Source: an uncultured bacterium (GTDB lineage: Bacteria; Patescibacteriota; Dojkabacteria; CALFHW01). Taken from it: a DNA stretch of 23,070 nt. Both the position numbers and the translations under genes were made by a program. The DNA lies in NCBI GenBank assembly GCA_937876695.1, contig CALFHW010000185.1, positions 1 to 23,070 of the forward strand, given 5' to 3'. Within the stretch, counting starts at the first letter, position 1. Every line of letters begins with the position of its first letter. Below, piece after piece: positions 6,601 to 14,241 of the stretch. Below the pieces are notes generated by a model. That model was not told where the DNA came from. It saw only the letters and a list, made by a program, of their open reading frames with translations, and searched no databases.

Positions 6601-9594
6601 ATCTGCAATCATGGCCGCACTGCCATACCTATATGTACCAGTGACGTTTACTCTGTATACACCTGCTGGGAAGTTACCTGCACTTGTACCTGAAAGATCT
6701 GAGAAGTTCATAACGGTAGCTTGGCCGTTTCCGACAGCTGCCCCTGCTCTATCTAGGCTCATCTCCCAACCAGCTAGTCTGCTTGCATTTACGTCTTCTT
6801 TGCAAACCTGGATCTCGGCATTTGCAGGAGTAGCTTGAGCCACTACAAATCTTATCTGACAGGTATTACTCCAATCTGAGTATGATTCGCTAGCGTCTAG
6901 GAGATTGTTGCTATTGGCATCGTAGAATGCTCGAACTCTGGACTGATATGTACCTGGGTTGCCAGTAGCGCTTCCGAACTGACGTAAGTTGGTGTACTGT
7001 GTGGTGTAAATCTCGTTTCCAGTCCAGGCTCCGCCATTAATAGCAAATTGCCTCTGGTACTTGATGTTTGTACCTCCAGCATGTAGCCAGTGAACTGCAA
7101 CTGAGTTAACATCGGTAGTTCCGCCACGACAGACGATCTCGGTAGCTGGCCTTGGTAGAGCTCCAGTATCACCACCACCGTTATTAAAGTTGTATCCGAT
7201 TTGCACTGGTGTCTCAAGATTGATGTCGATGGTCAGTTGACAGAAATTCGGGTCAGTAGCAGGGTTTACAGGCAAGGTTTTATTTGCCCAGACTGCATTT
7301 GAGATTGAGGCGTTGCCAGCTAGATCAACTGCTCTAATTCTCACGTAGTACACTCCTTCACCGCCGTTGGCATTGGTGCCGAACTGGCTATTGAAGGCAT
7401 TTGTGTAGTTGTTGCTTTCGTTGTATGTACCTACATAGTTGCCGTTGTAGAATACATCTCGCTCATATCTGAAGAAGTTTGGCTCGCTGCTAGCTGCCCA
7501 TAGACCTCTGTACTGGTTGATGTCGCTAATGGTGCCACCGCAGGTGACGTGCCTAGTTAGACCGGTGCCGCTATTTGCTACATAACCTCCAGCTGGTGTA
7601 TTCCAACCCCACTCTGGGATTACAGCTGCGGGAGCTGTGCGATCTATAGTAAGTCTTGAGCAGACATTGGCGTTATTTCTGAAAGCCCCGCCGACTTGCA
7701 AGTCAGCTGTATCAATTTCACTACTGCCTAGAAGTGTGCCGGTAGCGCCTGCTAGACTCCAAGCCTCTACAGTTCTGGTGTAGGTGCCTGGCGCAGTGCC
7801 CATAGTGACGTATCTGAACACGTTGTTAGTGGTGTCAAACTCAGTGTAAGAAGCAAAACCAGTAGTATTATTGAATCTAGTCATGTCATAACCAGCTACC
7901 GTGTAATCGGCAGTAGCACTAATGGTGTTGTTGCTGATCTCATTCCAACTACTGCCATTCCAACTAAAACTGTGGTATCTATATGACTGTGCACCTGGTA
8001 CTACTGCCCACTCCAAAACCTGTCTGGCTCTGCCATTTGCATCTGATTGGTTTGTGTAGACACGGTCATTAGCTGCGCAAGTTGGAATGCCATCTCTGCC
8101 CGCCTGCCCATATGTACCAGTAACTTCTTGGCCGAAAGGCATAGTTACGAATGGAGCCTGGAAGTCGTAATTGCTGTCGTCGATATCGCCGCCATTAAAT
8201 AGCACAGTTGCGCCATCAAAGAAGTGCTCTTGGGCTGCTGTAGGGCTGCTTGAGCCCGAAACGATAACAACACCGCCTATGTAGTTACTTAGAAGTCCTA
8301 GTGGCTGATTGACAATATTCCAGTTTCCGTAGACAGCTCTAAGAGCGTCGAATGTAGGATAGTTGATTGTTGATCCACTTACCCTAATACTAACTCCTCC
8401 TGCAGTTGCTCCTGTCAAGGTATTTGTCCTCCAACTACCTGCTGTAACTCCTGGCTGGTAGACTACAGTTGCTGTCTGGAATGGGAAGTTGTTGTTTCTT
8501 AAGAAAATATTTAGGTAAGTATCTGTGCCGGTTACTGTGAACGCATTCCAACTAACTTCTTGGATTGAATTCAGATTTCTACCGTCCTCAAAAAAACCTA
8601 AGAATGATCTGTTAACACCGGCTCCGCCTGGTCTGATTGCGCGAATACTGTGTGCTCCGAAGTTTTGAGGTACTGAGTGATCGCTAACTAAGGCGATGTT
8701 TGTGCTGGCATTACCAGTGGACACCATTCTCCAGCCCTGAACATTTCTTGAGACGAAGTTGCTAGGCACAATATCATCAGCCACCACCACGAATACAGTG
8801 AAATGATCGACTGTGAAGCTAACCTCAAGCTTTTGACCGTTTTGTTCTGCTTTAACTTGAGTATCTTCCTCTTTGAAGTTGACTCCATCCTGTGAGTACT
8901 GCAGGCTTAGCTCGCTCTCAGCGTTTATCTGTCCGGTAACTGGCAAACTGACAACTGCCTCAAAACTACCTTCTGCTAGTTTAGGGGTGGTTGTAAACTT
9001 GTAACCTGTAGTTACTGGCTTGCCATCTAGCACGCCTGAGACAATAGTGACTTTCTCGATACTTAGGGTGACTGCTTCTTTTGAATCAATTCTGTTGAAC
9101 TTTATAGATGCTTGAGCATCGCTGGATTTGTATACTTCGCCAGTTTTGATGGCAGTATGAACAGCTAGGTTAGCATTAACTACTTCTTCAGATACCAAAA
9201 ATCCCTCTACAATGGATTTCTGGACCTCTTTACTCTCTACCTGACCACTTTCGAGGACTTTCTCGATCTCGGCACTTTCCTCCTCTTTGACTATCTCAGG
9301 AGACTTCTCTTCTTGCTTACTTTCGGTCTCATCACTAGTAAAAGCAGCTTCTTCGGTGATTCTGCCTGGAGCCTGTTCTGGTTCTTCAGATTTGACTTCC
9401 TCTTTAATCTCCTCGACAGGAGCTACTGGCTCCTCTTGTTTTACTTCCTCAACCGGCTTTTCGGAAACAGTCTCCTGCTCGCTTACTGCCAGTTCTTGCG
9501 CAGCTGCCTGCACTAATGGACCAAAGTTAGATAACAATAGGAATCCTACTGTAAGTAAACTGAAGGCTTTAGCCCAGATTTTTTGCTGCTGCAT
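3679..9594 (-). CDS. Giant modular cell-surface protein (SdrD-like and PKD domains, C-terminal membrane anchor)
   Basis: At 1971 residues this is the largest gene here, a quarter of the window. Order: Sec signal peptide (1-32, cleavage near VQAAA); acidic Glu/Val/Pro-rich stalk (33-135); a beta domain ending VDHFTVFVVV; a jelly-roll-like region (about 285-470). Three Ig/FN3-like repeats (about 480-915) follow, each ending in a Cys-x-(x)-L-T-I-D or similar strand; two start near a Cys-x-Gly-Gly or Cys-Gly-Gly-Thr turn, suggesting disulfides. Prealbumin-like regions (935-1300) precede two SdrD B-like domains (about 1310-1415, 1424-1528), an Asn/Gly-rich region, a PKD domain with TWDFGDGS (about 1832-1913), and a transmembrane helix (1944-1966) closed by RRREER. 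There is no LPxTG sorting motif, so anchoring is by the helix. It is probably an adhesin or surface coat component; the exact ligand is unknown. The histidine kinase gene lies 71 bases upstream. Confidence 0.9.
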   Translation of the reverse strand: MQQQKIWAKAFSLLTVGFLLLSNFGPLVQAAAQELAVSEQETVSEKPVEEVKQEEPVAPVEEIKEEVKSEEPEQAPGRITEEAAFTSDETESKQEEKSPEIVKEEESAEIEKVLESGQVESKEVQKSIVEGFLVSEEVVNANLAVHTAIKTGEVYKSSDAQASIKFNRIDSKEAVTLSIEKVTIVSGVLDGKPVTTGYKFTTTPKLAEGSFEAVVSLPVTGQINAESELSLQYSQDGVNFKEEDTQVKAEQNGQKLEVSFTVDHFTVFVVVADDIVPSNFVSRNVQGWRMVSTGNASTNIALVSDHSVPQNFGAHSIRAIRPGGAGVNRSFLGFFEDGRNLNSIQEVSWNAFTVTGTDTYLNIFLRNNNFPFQTATVVYQPGVTAGSWRTNTLTGATAGGVSIRVSGSTINYPTFDALRAVYGNWNIVNQPLGLLSNYIGGVVIVSGSSSPTAAQEHFFDGATVLFNGGDIDDSNYDFQAPFVTMPFGQEVTGTYGQAGRDGIPTCAANDRVYTNQSDANGRARQVLEWAVVPGAQSYRYHSFSWNGSSWNEISNNTISATADYTVAGYDMTRFNNTTGFASYTEFDTTNNVFRYVTMGTAPGTYTRTVEAWSLAGATGTLLGSSEIDTADLQVGGAFRNNANVCSRLTIDRTAPAAVIPEWGWNTPAGGYVANSGTGLTRHVTCGGTISDINQYRGLWAASSEPNFFRYERDVFYNGNYVGTYNESNNYTNAFNSQFGTNANGGEGVYYVRIRAVDLAGNASISNAVWANKTLPVNPATDPNFCQLTIDINLETPVQIGYNFNNGGGDTGALPRPATEIVCRGGTTDVNSVAVHWLHAGGTNIKYQRQFAINGGAWTGNEIYTTQYTNLRQFGSATGNPGTYQSRVRAFYDANSNNLLDASESYSDWSNTCQIRFVVAQATPANAEIQVCKEDVNASRLAGWEMSLDRAGAAVGNGQATVMNFSDLSGTSAGNFPAGVYRVNVTGTYRYGSAAMIADAGYSYRPASLGAVNLGCDCWYDGDQLTTVGGLEVKINGSNIDWGMYNAGHSYTHYYTHTGGPLNFSVYDNAYGDNANIDMVISVVAADVNQTTAATATADNGCTTFSVLPGQYSLTETMQANWEFRSRSDSGTNGSAVNLVAGSNPAITFTNRLLRSEIYWFKVVGDIGPAVAIAPYIQNSFASDLQINSTSSSFTTTIDNPTPSSCNTVNVFNRTSNCHQVAGRYTELDAGEYQISEINVPTGFEFSWARCMINPFSPAGTIAAWGPRVTANPGEFTATGMPGAAVGSDTIDVTVNERIYCVVHNEDLSSISGSKVIDNNSNSVNDAGDFNLAGWTINLYNSSWAAAGTQSTDASGDYSFQNLRAGTYYICEEDRAGFVQTAVTGGNTEVVANTGVTATVADRCQRVDLAYNTDRADVDFLNFELGSIAGIKFNDSNPNPALSQDGVYDMGVEPGVAGFTIFIDANSNQAFDGGEVSVVTGAAGEYIFTALNAGTYSICEVNQVGWTAPAAGVCQSVVISTSGQDVTDVNFANYQPITANLPSVSIAGFEIDEARLDQVIAGVNATTVCNNSVADPSESLSQQCSALIWEVRHDGGAWTQMHDATSMAYGAFGLPIGSQNENARVQNYVLGDFYNRTNNFFIDNPASREIRVRFANFPLSAVARVAIDNINPAVTLTANVGGNSATNVSGGSVPTLNITAGQAVSFSGSFTDQAGAFDGHPGNPFQARMNFGGTGFFGQTITQPNNVSYQVTGIPNRVYANGTYAAVLRICEENNLYGACGTANITINVTGGTTGGTDNTGNPLPDGTVGTDTQEDGAILGIGDNAEFTLSLGGDNYFADEGKDVVFALSTAGASLENLVCTWDFGDGSAKVSFEGIEQNKVRHSYGQGGNYKVTVECENKTTGTKQTTTSSAIIGRAAADEFNGGNVAGQNDTNGQTSQASGISPWLIIIPVALIILLIIVFFLTRRREER

Positions 9595-9634
9595 TGTGTG
9601 TGTGGTCGAAAGTAAATTATTTAATGCTTACCTA

Positions 9635-9643
9635 ATTGTAACA
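9635..9643 (-). promoter_or_regulatory. Extended -10 promoter of the giant surface protein gene
   Basis: On the minus strand this is TGT-TACAAT. The predicted start near 9628 gives a leader of about 34 bases, ending in a CA repeat immediately before the ATG. No Shine-Dalgarno sequence is present and no -35 is evident. It lies in the 71-base gap after the histidine kinase stop. Confidence 0.5.
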
Positions 9644-9665
9644 TACTACAGGACTTGCTGAGAAG

Positions 9666-12101
9666 CTATTTCTTTACTTTTTTCGGTGAAATCTTGGAGA
9701 TGATATCACCTGTGCTGCTTATGGTTCGGAATCCTTTGATGTCTTCGCTCTCTTCTTTCTTCTCCTCGACCTCTAAATCCTTTCTATCTAGTATTTGTTT
9801 GACTATTTCACGTGTTTTTCTAGATCCTTCCTTGGCTGTTAATTCATCTAATGTCTGGTCTTCTTGGCTCTTTTCAAAAGTCTGGTCGATGTGCTTCGGT
9901 TCTTGCCCGTGGTATGTAGGCATGGTATAGCTGAAAATAGAGCCCTTACCTAGTTCGCTCTCGATGGTGACATTGCCTCCCATGAGCTTAACTAACTCAA
10001 ACGATACATAAAGGCCCAGTCCTGTGCCGCCAGGTCTAACCACTGCCCCTGAGGCGCCATCTTTGATGTACTGTTTGGCTCTAAAGAACTTTCTGCCGAG
10101 CTTGGCTAGATCCTCTTTGGTGATACCTATACCAGAGTCTTTGACGTTTATTTTAAGCTTGGTCTTTAGTTTCTCCACCGAGATCTCAACCGTGCCTTTC
10201 ATGGTATATTTGATGGCGTTGCTGACTAGATTGTCTTGAATCTCCTGGATTCTGGTGCGATCAGCATAAACCTGCCAGTCAGCGGCATCTCCTTTAGGTT
10301 TGTGGAATATTACTTTAATGCCGCGTTCATCTGCAATCTGCTGGTGGGCTTCCATGGCGATGCCGATCACATCGATTATATTTACTGCGTCTAGGTTTAA
10401 CTGCACACGCTTGGCTTCCATCTTAGTGGCCGCTAGCAGCGTCTCGATCAAGATAATCTCTCTTCGAGCAGCCTCGAGTCCCTTTTCAGAATAACTTGCG
10501 ATCTGCTCTTGGGTCACTTCTCTTTTGGCGTCGGTCTTAAGTTTCAAAAAGCCCAGGGCGTTGCGGATGATGGTAATTGGCGTCCTGAGCTCATGTCCCA
10601 TTACGTCAAGCATGTCCTGCTCCTGTTGCCTGATAGCCTCTAGTCTGGTCAAAGCAGTCTCCAGTAGCTCATTTTGATCCAGCAATTCCTTCGTGGCTAG
10701 CTTGATCTTCCTCTGCAGCGAGGCATTGAACTGCTGTACCTCTTCGTAGAGAAGGGCGCGGTTGATGGCTTGGGATACTATGTAGCTAATATTCCTAATC
10801 AAATCCACATCCTGATAGTTGTATGGCGATTTGCCGTCCTTATCGCCCAACGCTATGTACCCTACTAAATCGTCTGCGACACCAAGTGGGATTATGGCTT
10901 TGAATGAAGCTCTCTTAATATAATCTCTCAAATATTCGACGCTATCTGCTGTTTTAACAAGATTATCGCTAGGTCTATATTCCTGTACTTCTTGAAATAC
11001 TGGCTCGCTTTTGGCAACATTCCACAGCTCCTTGAGTGCGTTATATATTTTCAGCTCCTGTATGCCTAAAGCTTCCTTATTGTCGTATATTTCTACATTT
11101 GATTTATCGAGTCTCAGGGCTCTACTTATTGATTGGCTGGTGGTCTCAGTAATATCCTCTTTCTTTATTAGAAGCGAGAGACTTTTGGAGAGATTGTCTA
11201 CTACCTCAAATGGATCATAGCCTGGGTTTATATAGCGTGAATTTATCTCTCTACGAATGTATCCTTCAACTTGATTGTATGCCAGCACGAATATCATTCC
11301 CACAATTGGTCCAACTAGAAATGCTTCCGCGCTCAATGGACTTCCAAATATTAGTTGGTAAGCAATAACAACTGTGAAAAATATAATGTAAGTTACAAAT
11401 GTAAGTAACCCGAAGTAAACAATTCTTCCTAACAACAGCCTGACATTGAAAAGTTGATACTTTAGGATGCCATATACAACTGCTGTAAAGAGAATCAAAG
11501 TGAATGAAGGTCCCAAAGTGACCGCTACATAAACGCCAGAGGCTGGTAAAACTAGGTTGGTGATTACACCTGCAATCAGTGCGCCTATTGAACCATAACT
11601 AATTAGTCGCTGTGTGCTTTTATTTACCTTTTTAGCTCTTCTAATAGCTATGATTAAATTAAAAGTACTTCTAACTGCTAGAAATAAGTAACTTAGAAGT
11701 AGCAATGGATAAGCTGCGCTGGGTATAATTGATTTAGCATCAAAGTTAACTCCGGTAGTGAAGAAACCCGGGAGTATGCTGCCAATCAATATAAATACTA
11801 GTACAAACAAAGGTAGATTATTTAGTAGCTTCCAGGACCCAGCTTTCTTTACTTGCGCTCTGGAGAAATAGACTAATGTAGTAAGAAGTGCCCCAGCAGA
11901 TTGGTATGACAATGCTGCCCAGATGTTCATCGTCGCTGCATCAGGGCTGTTCTGGAATTCGGCGTTTGTAGCAGCCCATAGTGCTATAAATATCGTCAGT
12001 ATAAAGAATCGAATATTTAGCTTATCTTTTCGGTTGCTCAGGTAAGTGAACAATCCGAGTGAGACGTTCAGAATAGCAGTTATGTATAGCAGCAGTATCA
12101 T
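9666..12101 (-). CDS. Multi-pass membrane sensor histidine kinase with GAF domain
   Basis: The 811-residue protein starts with about nine hydrophobic segments (residues 1-280) resembling the 7TM-type histidine kinase sensor region. A GAF-like domain (about 305-450) and a short coiled coil (455-495) follow. The HisKA dimerisation helix carries the phospho-acceptor His503 in GHELRTP. The ATPase domain shows the N box (N624 in DNLVSNAIKY), the G1 box (D655-SGIGI) and the G2 box (GGTGLGLY near 691-698). After the kinase core there is a highly charged tail of roughly 80 residues (about 730-811), unlike standard kinases. No intact response regulator is encoded in the window, so the partner is elsewhere or is the degenerate regulator at 18136-18798. 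The start ATG lies 8 bases after a strong promoter; a weak AAGG could serve as a Shine-Dalgarno sequence. Confidence 0.92.
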   Translation of the reverse strand: MILLLYITAILNVSLGLFTYLSNRKDKLNIRFFILTIFIALWAATNAEFQNSPDAATMNIWAALSYQSAGALLTTLVYFSRAQVKKAGSWKLLNNLPLFVLVFILIGSILPGFFTTGVNFDAKSIIPSAAYPLLLLSYLFLAVRSTFNLIIAIRRAKKVNKSTQRLISYGSIGALIAGVITNLVLPASGVYVAVTLGPSFTLILFTAVVYGILKYQLFNVRLLLGRIVYFGLLTFVTYIIFFTVVIAYQLIFGSPLSAEAFLVGPIVGMIFVLAYNQVEGYIRREINSRYINPGYDPFEVVDNLSKSLSLLIKKEDITETTSQSISRALRLDKSNVEIYDNKEALGIQELKIYNALKELWNVAKSEPVFQEVQEYRPSDNLVKTADSVEYLRDYIKRASFKAIIPLGVADDLVGYIALGDKDGKSPYNYQDVDLIRNISYIVSQAINRALLYEEVQQFNASLQRKIKLATKELLDQNELLETALTRLEAIRQQEQDMLDVMGHELRTPITIIRNALGFLKLKTDAKREVTQEQIASYSEKGLEAARREIILIETLLAATKMEAKRVQLNLDAVNIIDVIGIAMEAHQQIADERGIKVIFHKPKGDAADWQVYADRTRIQEIQDNLVSNAIKYTMKGTVEISVEKLKTKLKINVKDSGIGITKEDLAKLGRKFFRAKQYIKDGASGAVVRPGGTGLGLYVSFELVKLMGGNVTIESELGKGSIFSYTMPTYHGQEPKHIDQTFEKSQEDQTLDELTAKEGSRKTREIVKQILDRKDLEVEEKKEESEDIKGFRTISSTGDIISKISPKKVKK

Positions 12102-12109
12102 TTACCTTA

Positions 12110-12138
12110 TTTATAGCACCTACTACTAGCAACGGCAA
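12110..12138 (-). promoter_or_regulatory. Promoter of the histidine kinase gene
   Basis: On the minus strand TTGCCG (-35, 12133-12138), a 17-base spacer ending TGC, and TATAAA (-10, 12110-12115) form a complete promoter. The -10 ends 8 bases before the ATG, so the leader would be 0-2 bases. It fits in the 45-base gap after the 439-residue protein's stop. Confidence 0.7.
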
Positions 12139-12146
12139 TATGATTC

Positions 12147-13466
12147 TTAGGCCGCTTCGGGCTGATGTTGAAGAGCTGCTTGTTTTTGCTCCTCGAGTAT
12201 ACTCATTCTTCGCTTGAAAGCCTCGTGTAGGTATTTTCTGTCATCCCAGTACTTATCATTTGGCCCGTTATATCCTTCGATAGGTTCATCCTCTAGGTAT
12301 TTAGCAGCTTTTCTTAAATCGAGGCCTAAAGTATGGCACACGTCAGCAACTTCTTTGTTTCGAGGGTTATGTTTCTTTTGGACTGTTCGCGCAAGTATAG
12401 ATATAGAATCTTCTCCAAATGTTTCGATAAGTCGGTGTAAAAACGCACTGTCCGTTTGAATTAGCCATAAGTAATCACCGTTGATAAGAGATTTCGTTGC
12501 TGCCTCCGTCATTATGGTTAATGTTATATCACTAGCAAGCTTTAGATCCGGCGTGATTCCAGCTGTAAGTCTCTCTATTATTGTCAGATTCCCACCCGTT
12601 TGTAGTATTTCTAGGATACTCGCTGCGACAGTATCAGATGATGGATTAAACAGGGCTTCGGCAATTTGTTCTGCCACAGGCCTCGGGCTCATAATCTCAT
12701 TTAAAATTACCTTTCTATCACGTGGATCAGCTTTATTTAACGCTTTATCCCAGTTCTTGAAGCCATAGCTGCCACTAACTACCCTGGCGTCTTGTCCTAG
12801 TTCGCTTATCATGATAGAAAGCTTATCAGACATTCCCGTGATGGCATGTTCAATAATTTCTGCTGACAATGAGTTATTTGGGATTGTACCTTTTGCTACG
12901 GTTACATTTATTGTTCTTGCGGTTGCGACTGCATCTACTTTTTCAGGAAACATATGACTTCTTGCAGTTGCAACGTATGTAGTTGCATCATCACCAAGAT
13001 CATTGCCAGCAATATCTCTATCGTTTATTTCCCACCCTTTTATATACTTGAAGAAGTATCTTCTAGCTTTTGAGACGACGTTAGTCACTTGGGGGAAGGT
13101 CTCGCTATCAGTGACTTTTCTATATGGGGTTACATATGCGATTCTTCGGTTTGGCATTGTGTATGCTGTTGTATCTTCGTTTATGAGTAAGTTTGTACTG
13201 TCGTTGAATTCTCTGATCAGCCTTGGATCTGCCACAGATGCTTGAAGGGTTGCCTCTGCAAATACCATGCCAGAAAATGGTTTGGCCATTCGAAGAAATG
13301 CACCAGCGATCTTCAATAAAGAAGCTTTGGTATTTTTTTCTGACTCTATCCTATCATCTTGCTCTGCCACATCTACGAATGTCGGTTGGCCGGTCTTCTG
13401 CATTTTCAACGCCAATGCGCCGAGGTTATCCATTCTGTTTGCTTCACTATGGTTGATTGCTATCAT
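12147..13466 (-). CDS. Hypothetical cytoplasmic protein, 439 residues
   Basis: I do not recognise a family. The product is soluble-looking, with no signal peptide or transmembrane segment. It appears to have a mixed alpha/beta N-terminal half (about 1-200) and a largely helical C-terminal half. The C-terminus is polar and Gln-rich. Hydrophobic-polar periodicity around residues 250-400 suggests stacked helices, but I cannot name a repeat. It has only one Cys and no obvious nucleotide-binding or catalytic motif. It sits between the peptidase operon and the histidine kinase and has its own promoter at 13502-13530. Codon use looks like that of its neighbours, so it is a genuine gene. The ATG at 13466 is the first in the frame and no Shine-Dalgarno sequence precedes it. 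Confidence 0.8.
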   Translation of the reverse strand: MIAINHSEANRMDNLGALALKMQKTGQPTFVDVAEQDDRIESEKNTKASLLKIAGAFLRMAKPFSGMVFAEATLQASVADPRLIREFNDSTNLLINEDTTAYTMPNRRIAYVTPYRKVTDSETFPQVTNVVSKARRYFFKYIKGWEINDRDIAGNDLGDDATTYVATARSHMFPEKVDAVATARTINVTVAKGTIPNNSLSAEIIEHAITGMSDKLSIMISELGQDARVVSGSYGFKNWDKALNKADPRDRKVILNEIMSPRPVAEQIAEALFNPSSDTVAASILEILQTGGNLTIIERLTAGITPDLKLASDITLTIMTEAATKSLINGDYLWLIQTDSAFLHRLIETFGEDSISILARTVQKKHNPRNKEVADVCHTLGLDLRKAAKYLEDEPIEGYNGPNDKYWDDRKYLHEAFKRRMSILEEQKQAALQHQPEAA

Positions 13467-13501
13467 TTTGCTTGAACTAAACTTACTAGCTTATATAACC
13501 T

Positions 13502-13530
13502 ATTATATCAAATCTATAACCTATAGTAAA
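13502..13530 (-). promoter_or_regulatory. Promoter of the 439-residue protein gene
   Basis: On the minus strand TTTACT (13525-13530), a 17-base spacer ending TGA, and a perfect TATAAT (13502-13507) form a promoter. The predicted start is near 13495, giving a leader of about 29 bases. Confidence 0.65.
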
Positions 13531-13534
13531 TTGG

Positions 13535-13623
13535 TTTACGTATCGGAAATGTGATCTCATGTGGATAACCCTCGAAACTGCCTGTGGTGCTTGTATATTC
13601 CGCATGGGTGGTTGATACGTAAA
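13535..13623. repeat. 10-bp inverted repeat pair in an intergenic region
   Basis: TTTACGTATC (13535-13544) and its exact reverse complement GATACGTAAA (13614-13623) are separated by 69 bases. They lie in the 179-base gap (13467-13645) between the 197-residue protein's stop and the 439-residue protein's start, just upstream of the latter's -35. The same gap also holds a small AT-rich hairpin (13628-13633 with 13639-13644) at the upstream stop. I see no RNA gene there. The repeats could be a pair of operator sites or chance. Confidence 0.35.
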
Positions 13624-13645
13624 TATTTATACTTTTATAGTATAG

Positions 13646-14239
13646 TTAATCATTCTCTTGTAAAGTAGATTTTGGTATAAGAATACCGGATAATATTGAC
13701 TCAAGGCCCTCGTATTCGTTGCCAAATCTGATGTCAATCGATTTCCCATCAATATTCAGTATATTATCGACAAACTCTTCGTTATAATCAAAGAATGCTG
13801 GTTCGCCTTTATTGGTATCGTTATTGACTCCCGGCTTGAGTTGGTACAAATTTTTGCCAAGAAAAGTTCCAAAGTTAATGACATCTTCCCTGGGAACTCC
13901 TATAGCAGCACCCTCGTCATTATATTCTATACCAGCGTCATCCGGCGATTCGACATAGATATTTGAGACAGTAATGGTTAAGATTTCGGATTCAGTCTCT
14001 ATATCCTTAAAGCTATACGACTCGTACATTTCTCCTGGAGCTGAGAAATCGGTCTCAAAATCTATGTAGACGTCTTCACCTTTGTAAGCGAGGAACGCAC
14101 CAGGATGAGACCACTCCAGCACGAAAGGCTTACTAGGTCCTAGCGGCTCGAAGGTGTTCATAAATAGAAATGACATAGATGCTGTGATAGCCACTCCAGT
14201 AAATATAATCGCACCCAGAATTAGATATTTTCTCTGCAT
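13646..14239 (-). CDS. Hypothetical membrane-anchored protein, 197 residues
   Basis: A single hydrophobic segment (about residues 5-28) is followed by an acidic extracytoplasmic domain rich in Asp, Glu, Tyr and Phe with no cysteines. I do not recognise the family. The ATG at 14239 follows the C39 peptidase stop (14242-14244) by two bases, so the two are almost certainly co-translated from one mRNA under the peptidase's promoter. That arrangement suggests a partner, inhibitor or substrate of the peptidase, but this is inference. No Shine-Dalgarno sequence is visible. Confidence 0.8.
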   Translation of the reverse strand: MQRKYLILGAIIFTGVAITASMSFLFMNTFEPLGPSKPFVLEWSHPGAFLAYKGEDVYIDFETDFSAPGEMYESYSFKDIETESEILTITVSNIYVESPDDAGIEYNDEGAAIGVPREDVINFGTFLGKNLYQLKPGVNNDTNKGEPAFFDYNEEFVDNILNIDGKSIDIRFGNEYEGLESILSGILIPKSTLQEND

Positions 14240-14241
14240 TG

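Noticed and set aside
9595..9606. TG/CA dinucleotide run before the surface protein ATG as a phase-variation tract
   Set aside because: Only about five units long, which is too short to support slippage control.
13267..13554. Plus-strand frame crossing the start of the 439-residue gene
   Set aside because: It is mostly antisense to that gene, has no promoter of its own, and continues into AT-rich promoter DNA.
13545..13613. tRNA or small RNA in the gap between the inverted repeats
   Set aside because: No acceptor stem, T-loop or cloverleaf, and no terminator.
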